Below are positions 26,664 through 30,835 of a DNA stretch of 30,835 bases, piece after piece; position 1 is the stretch's first letter; each line of letters starts with the position of its first letter. The notes under the pieces were generated by a model that worked only from the letters and a program-made list of their open reading frames with translations, was not told the DNA's origin and made no database searches. Source of the DNA: Actinomycetota bacterium. Its GTDB lineage: Bacteria; Actinomycetota; Actinomycetes; Nanopelagicales; Nanopelagicaceae. The stretch is from NCBI GenBank assembly GCA_947457445.1, contig CANGVO010000001.1:1-30835 (forward strand), given 5' to 3'. The position numbers and the translations under genes are program-made.

Positions 26664-27386
26664 ATGGCTCTCGAAGATGTTTACAAGCGCAATCTCCACC
26701 ATCGCACCCATCGTGCAGGTTGGTTGCGTGCGGCAGTTCTTGGCGCAAACGACGGTCTGGTTTCGACCGCTTCGCTAATGATTGGTGTGACCGCTGCAAA
26801 AGTTGGTGGCGCAGATTCTCAAGGTTTTCTTGTTACGGCTGGCGCCGCCGGAATTGTTGCTGGCGCGATGTCGATGGCTGTTGGCGAATATGTTTCGGTG
26901 CGTTCCCAGAATGATATTGAAGAGTCAGATCGCCTCCTTGAAATAGAACATCTTGCAATTGATCCGGATTCAGAACTTCTTGAGCTCCAGCAGATTTACA
27001 TCAATAGAGGTTTGACGCCAGAACTCGCTTTACAAGTTGCCAACGCAATGCATGATCGCGATCCATTGGAAGCGCACTTGCGCGATGAGTTGGGGCAGTT
27101 TCCGCATACTAAAGCGCGCCCCGTGCAGGCTGCGATTGCTTCTGCCGCCGCATTTACATCCGGTGGCCTAATTCCTTTCATTGGCGCTTTCGCACCAACG
27201 CCCGGCAAGGTGGCATTTAGCATTGTTGGCTTCACCGTAATCGGATTGGTCTTCACTGGAGTTGTAAGCGCGAAGACCGCCGGTTCAAAAGTTCTTGCTC
27301 CTACATTGCGCGTAATTCTGGGCGGTTGCTTCGGAATGGCGATCACTGCGGGCATTGGGCAGCTGCTCCATGTGAGCGGTATCTAA
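26664..27386 (+). CDS. VIT1/CCC1 family iron/manganese transporter
   Basis: This 240-residue protein resembles the vacuolar iron transporter family, which moves Fe(II) or Mn(II) out of the cytoplasm. The N-terminal block HRAGWLRAAVLGANDGLVST is the family signature, followed by AGAMSMAVGEYVSVRSQNDIE. A cytoplasmic helical region with acidic residues (about 80-140) would be the metal-binding part, and three hydrophobic segments close the protein (about 150-172, 178-200 and 213-237). In bacteria the likely role is iron or manganese efflux. I see no iron-regulator box before it. Substrate choice cannot be read from sequence. Confidence 0.9.
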   Translation: MALEDVYKRNLHHRTHRAGWLRAAVLGANDGLVSTASLMIGVTAAKVGGADSQGFLVTAGAAGIVAGAMSMAVGEYVSVRSQNDIEESDRLLEIEHLAIDPDSELLELQQIYINRGLTPELALQVANAMHDRDPLEAHLRDELGQFPHTKARPVQAAIASAAAFTSGGLIPFIGAFAPTPGKVAFSIVGFTVIGLVFTGVVSAKTAGSKVLAPTLRVILGGCFGMAITAGIGQLLHVSGI

Positions 27387-27487
27387 CTCATATCCGCCTA
27401 AAGCGCCCTTTTGGATGTGCCCATTTGGGCTAACAGTTGCTACCCTTTTGCATCTCGACCTCTACGTCGAAATTTACTTGGGCCAAA

Positions 27488-27528
27488 GTTGTCCCTCATC
27501 AAAACGCAAAAATTTGAGTGTGGACAAC
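27488..27528 (+). promoter_or_regulatory. Hairpin in the leader of gltB, next to the ribosome site
   Basis: GTTGTCCCTCA (27488-27498) can pair with TGAG (27515-27518) and GGACAAC (27522-27528), giving 11 base pairs with one three-base bulge and a 16-base A-rich loop. The last paired base is directly followed by the AGGAG ribosome site (27529-27533). A second small hairpin, TCGAC/GTCGA with a six-base loop, lies upstream at 27455-27470. The 157-base gap 27387-27543 thus carries structure not seen before other genes here. It matches no riboswitch class I can name. Confidence 0.35.
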
Positions 27529-27533
27529 AGGAG
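27529..27533 (+). promoter_or_regulatory. Ribosome binding site of gltB
   Basis: AGGAG lies ten bases before ATG 27544. GTG triplets between them are out of frame or lead at once to a stop, so the ATG is fixed as the start. After ftsZ this is the clearest Shine-Dalgarno site in the window. Confidence 0.6.
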
Positions 27534-27543
27534 TGTGTAACAG

Positions 27544-30500
27544 ATGGCCCTTCCATCTAATTATCCAGCGCGTGTTGGTCTTTACGACCCAGCAAACGAG
27601 CATGATGCATGCGGCGTTGCGATGGTTGCCACGCTAAACAAAGTTGCTACACACGAAATCGTTGATAAGGCACTTACTGCTCTTCGAAATCTTGAACACC
27701 GCGGCGCATCCGGTGCAGAACCAGATAGCGGTGATGGAGCAGGAATATTAATTCGAATCCCAGATGCTTTTTATCGTGCGGTAGTTTCCTTTGATCTTCC
27801 CGCAGAAGGTTCCTATGCAACTGGAATTGCATTCATTGCACCAGGCGCAGATGTCCGAAGCGAAATAGCAAAAATTGTTGCCGAAGAAGGTCTAGTACTT
27901 CTTGGTTGGCGTGAACTTCCGATTAACTCATCTTCACTTGGCAACACTGCACTCTCGGTGATGCCAAAGTTTGAACAACTATTTATCGCAGGAAAAAATA
28001 ATGAAACCGGAATTGCATTAGATCGTTTAGCTTTCTGCTTACGTAAACGCGCCGAGCATAGCCTCGAGCTTTATTTCCCATCACTTTCTTCCCAAACAAT
28101 TGTTTACAAGGGAATGCTCACGACTGGCCAGCTTGAGGAGTTTTTCCCTGACTTAAGTGATGAACGGGTTGTATCTCCTTTGGCGCTCGTGCATTCACGT
28201 TTTTCAACCAACACATTCCCATCTTGGCCGTTGGCGCACCCTTATCGATTTATTGCTCATAACGGAGAAATCAACACCGTTAAAGGAAATCGAAATTGGA
28301 TGCGTGCCCGTGAATCATTACTGGCTAGCGAATTAATTCCTGGAGATTTAAGCCGCCTATTCCCAATTGTAGAAATGTCTGGCAGCGACTCCGCTTCATT
28401 CGATGAAGTGCTCGAACTTCTGTATCTCGGCGGTCGTTCATTGCCGCACGCAGTTTTGATGATGATTCCCGAAGCTTGGGAGAATCACACAACCATGTCG
28501 CAGAAACGTCGCGACTTCTACGCTTTCCATGCATCACTTATGGAGCCATGGGATGGACCAGCATGTGTGACATTTACGGATGGCCATCAAGTAGGTGCAG
28601 TGCTTGATCGCAATGGACTTCGTCCATCTCGTTTTTGGGTTACTGATGACGGAATTGTCGTGCTTGCTTCTGAAGTCGGTGTACTTGATTTTCCTGCAGA
28701 AAAAATCGTGCGCAAGGGACGTTTGCAACCAGGCAAGATGTTCTTAGTTGATATCGAAGCAGGTCGAATCATCGAAGATGATGAGATTAAAGATTCACTG
28801 GCTGATAGCGCTCCTTATGGAGAATGGCTTCATGCTGGAATGATCAAGTTAAGCGAACTTCCATCTCGAGAACATATTGTTTATCCGCACTCATCCGTAA
28901 TCCGCCGCCAACGTGCATTCGGTTACACCGAAGAAGAGCTACGAATTCTGCTTACGCCGATGGCTAAAAATGGAATGGAAGCACTTGGTTCCATGGGAAC
29001 TGATACTCCAATCGCAGCTCTTTCTGAAAAGCCACGATTGTTATTTGATTATTTCTCACAACTTTTTGCACAAGTAACCAATCCGCCGCTGGATGCGATC
29101 CGTGAAGAGTTGATTACAAGTTTGGGCGGTTCAATTGGCCCTGAACATAATTTGCTTGACCCTGGTCCATCTTCTTGCCGCCAAATTTCTTTGGCATTCC
29201 CTGTTATTGATAATGATGAATTATCAAAGATTATTCACGTTAACGCCGATGATGATCATCCAGGTCTTGCTGCCTACGTTGTACGTGGACTCTTTCCAGT
29301 TTCAGGCGACGGCAACACCCTACAAACCCGGCTAGAAGAGATAAAAGTTGAAGTCTCTGATGCAATTGCAGCGGGTGCGCGCATCATCGTTCTCTCCGAT
29401 CGAAATGGCGATGCTGAAGATGCTCCGATTCCTTCACTTCTTCTTACAGCAGCTGTACATCATCATTTAATTCGCGAGAAGACACGCACGAAAGTTGGAT
29501 TAGTTGTTGAAGCCGGCGATGTCCGCGAAGTTCATCACGTGGCTCTCCTTATTGGTTACGGCGCAGCTGCAGTTAATCCATATTTAGCGATGGAATCAGC
29601 TGAAGATTTGGTTTTGCAAGGAGTGATCACTGGAATAACTCCTGAAAAGGCAGTTCGAAATGTCATCAAGAGTCTTGGCAAAGGCGTACTTAAGGTCATG
29701 TCCAAGATGGGCATCTCAACGATTGCCTCTTACACCGGAGCGCAAGTTTTTGAGGCGATCGGTCTTTCACAAGAAGTTGTTGACGAATATTTTGTAGGCA
29801 CAACATCACGCCTTGGTGGAATTAGTCTGGATCAAATTGCTGAGGAAACAATTGCTCGGCACCACATCGCTTATCCTCCCGGCGGTGAAATCCCAGGTAG
29901 TAAGCGCCTGCCTATCGGCGGGGAATATCAATGGCGTCGTGATGGCGAGCCACATTTGTTCAACCCTGAAACAGTTTTCACTTTGCAGCATTCCACCAGA
30001 TCTAAGCGCTATGACATCTTCAAGCGTTACACCAATAAAGTCGATGAGCAGAGCAAATCTTTGATGACTTTGCGCGGGCTCTTTGCCTTTAAAGAAGGCG
30101 AACGCCCAGCAATATCTATTGACGAAGTTGAACCAATTTCTGAAATTGTTAAGCGTTTCTCAACAGGTGCGATGTCATACGGATCTGTGTCGCAAGAAGT
30201 GCACGAGACTCTTGCTATTGCTATGAATCGTCTAGGAGCGAAATCAAATACAGGTGAAGGTGGAGAAGATCCAGAGCGCTTTGTAACTATGGAAAACGGC
30301 GACTCTAAGCGCAGCTCCATTAAGCAAGTTGCCAGCGGTCGCTTCGGAGTTACAAGTAACTATTTGGTTAATGCAGATGATATTCAGATCAAGATTGCCC
30401 AGGGAGCAAAGCCTGGTGAAGGCGGACAGTTACCTGGCAACAAGGTCTATCCATGGATTGCCAAAGTTCGCTACTCAACTCCTGGTGTTGGTCTTATCTC

Positions 30501-30835
30501 TCCTCCACCTCATCATGATATTTATTCAATTGAAGATCTTGCTCAGTTAATTCACGATCTTAAGAATGCCAACAAAAATGCACGCATTCACGTGAAATTA
30601 GTTGCTGAGGTCGGTGTTGGAACCGTTGCGGCCGGTGTATCTAAAGCGCATGCTGATGTTGTTTTGATCTCTGGTCATGATGGTGGAACAGGTGCTTCAC
30701 CACTTACATCGCTAAAGCATGCTGGCGCTCCGTGGGAATTAGGTCTTGCTGAAACTCAACAGACACTTCTTCTTAACGGACTACGCGATCGCATCGTTGT
30801 TCAAGCAGACGGTCAATTAAAAACTGGACGCGACG
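27544..30835 (+). CDS. gltB: Glutamate synthase large subunit GltB, truncated at the right edge
   Basis: GltB converts glutamine and 2-oxoglutarate to two glutamates. The frame is open from ATG 27544 to the last base, about 1097 codons of an expected 1500. A 22-residue propeptide precedes the nucleophile Cys23 in HDACGVAMV, the class II amidotransferase terminus that must be exposed by cleavage. Amidotransferase blocks include [43 protein letters not shown] and [11 protein letters not shown]. The central domain follows, then the FMN synthase domain with [13 protein letters not shown] and [13 protein letters not shown]. The cysteines of the 3Fe-4S cluster should lie just past the edge. gltD is expected downstream but is not visible. 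Confidence 0.97.
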   Translation, partial: MALPSNYPARVGLYDPANEHDACGVAMVATLNKVATHEIVDKALTALRNLEHRGASGAEPDSGDGAGILIRIPDAFYRAVVSFDLPAEGSYATGIAFIAPGADVRSEIAKIVAEEGLVLLGWRELPINSSSLGNTALSVMPKFEQLFIAGKNNETGIALDRLAFCLRKRAEHSLELYFPSLSSQTIVYKGMLTTGQLEEFFPDLSDERVVSPLALVHSRFSTNTFPSWPLAHPYRFIAHNGEINTVKGNRNWMRARESLLASELIPGDLSRLFPIVEMSGSDSASFDEVLELLYLGGRSLPHAVLMMIPEAWENHTTMSQKRRDFYAFHASLMEPWDGPACVTFTDGHQVGAVLDRNGLRPSRFWVTDDGIVVLASEVGVLDFPAEKIVRKGRLQPGKMFLVDIEAGRIIEDDEIKDSLADSAPYGEWLHAGMIKLSELPSREHIVYPHSSVIRRQRAFGYTEEELRILLTPMAKNGMEALGSMGTDTPIAALSEKPRLLFDYFSQLFAQVTNPPLDAIREELITSLGGSIGPEHNLLDPGPSSCRQISLAFPVIDNDELSKIIHVNADDDHPGLAAYVVRGLFPVSGDGNTLQTRLEEIKVEVSDAIAAGARIIVLSDRNGDAEDAPIPSLLLTAAVHHHLIREKTRTKVGLVVEAGDVREVHHVALLIGYGAAAVNPYLAMESAEDLVLQGVITGITPEKAVRNVIKSLGKGVLKVMSKMGISTIASYTGAQVFEAIGLSQEVVDEYFVGTTSRLGGISLDQIAEETIARHHIAYPPGGEIPGSKRLPIGGEYQWRRDGEPHLFNPETVFTLQHSTRSKRYDIFKRYTNKVDEQSKSLMTLRGLFAFKEGERPAISIDEVEPISEIVKRFSTGAMSYGSVSQEVHETLAIAMNRLGAKSNTGEGGEDPERFVTMENGDSKRSSIKQVASGRFGVTSNYLVNADDIQIKIAQGAKPGEGGQLPGNKVYPWIAKVRYSTPGVGLISPPPHHDIYSIEDLAQLIHDLKNANKNARIHVKLVAEVGVGTVAAGVSKAHADVVLISGHDGGTGASPLTSLKHAGAPWELGLAETQQTLLLNGLRDRIVVQADGQLKTGRD

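Noticed and set aside
27419..27430. GCCC-ATTT-GGGC hairpin after the VIT gene as a terminator
   Set aside because: Four base pairs with no T run is too weak to call.
28325..30550. Several 60-97 residue frames on both strands within 28325-30550
   Set aside because: They are shadows of gltB, whose frame is open over the whole stretch and carries conserved motifs.
1..30835. CRISPR arrays, insertion sequences, tRNA or rRNA genes, prophage or defence genes
   Set aside because: No regularly spaced direct repeats, transposase motifs, cloverleaf-like sequences or phage-type genes were seen; gaps are too short to hold them.

Overview
The window is a compact chromosomal segment from an actinobacterium. 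The gene order is the actinobacterial one: murC-ftsQ-ftsZ-pgeF-yggS-sepF-yggT, then ileS, a DksA/TraR-type protein, lspA, rluD and dnaE, then a joined his-trp block, then lgt and gltB. Base composition looks moderate rather than GC-rich, spacers are very short, many genes overlap by one to four bases, and several proteins are short for their families. This fits a streamlined, low-GC aquatic actinobacterium of the acI / Nanopelagicales type. That placement is inference from gene order and style, not from a marker search.

Layout. 1-5660 (+): division and cell-wall cluster, starting with the tail of a gene that is probably murG, then murC, ftsQ, ftsZ, pgeF, yggS, sepF and yggT. 5664-8774 (-): ileS, convergent with yggT and divergent from the next gene. 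8894-14640 (+): lysine-rich DksA/TraR-type zinc-finger protein, lspA, rluD, dnaE. 14682-20163 (+): hisD, hisC, hisB, hisH, priA/hisA, hisF, hisI. 20166-24612 (+): trpE, a 57-residue membrane protein, trpC, trpB, trpA. 24609-26640 (+): a DoxX/MauE-like membrane protein, a DsbA-like thioredoxin-fold protein, lgt. 26664-27386 (+): VIT-family metal transporter. 27544 to the right edge (+): gltB, cut by the window. No stretch longer than 157 bases lacks a gene.

How the genes work together. The first block makes peptidoglycan precursors and builds the FtsZ ring with its SepF membrane anchor. The his and trp genes cover most of both pathways. hisG, hisE, trpG, trpD and trpF are not in the window; the HisA homologue looks like the dual-function PriA that would replace TrpF. 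LspA and Lgt are two steps of lipoprotein maturation. GltB supplies glutamate, and glutamine and glutamate feed HisH, TrpE and HisC.

The clearest regulatory signal is a repeated start architecture. A TARNCT hexamer lies exactly six bases before the ATG of sepF, hisD, trpB and the VIT gene, and nine bases before ileS and dnaE, which suggests leaderless transcripts. I found no CRISPR array, mobile element, RNA gene or obvious new multi-gene system. Most of the window is conserved housekeeping; the points worth a second look are the leaderless starts, the mini membrane gene in the trp cluster, the G-x-H-H active-site signature of IleRS, the missing divIVA at its usual place, and a hairpin in front of gltB.
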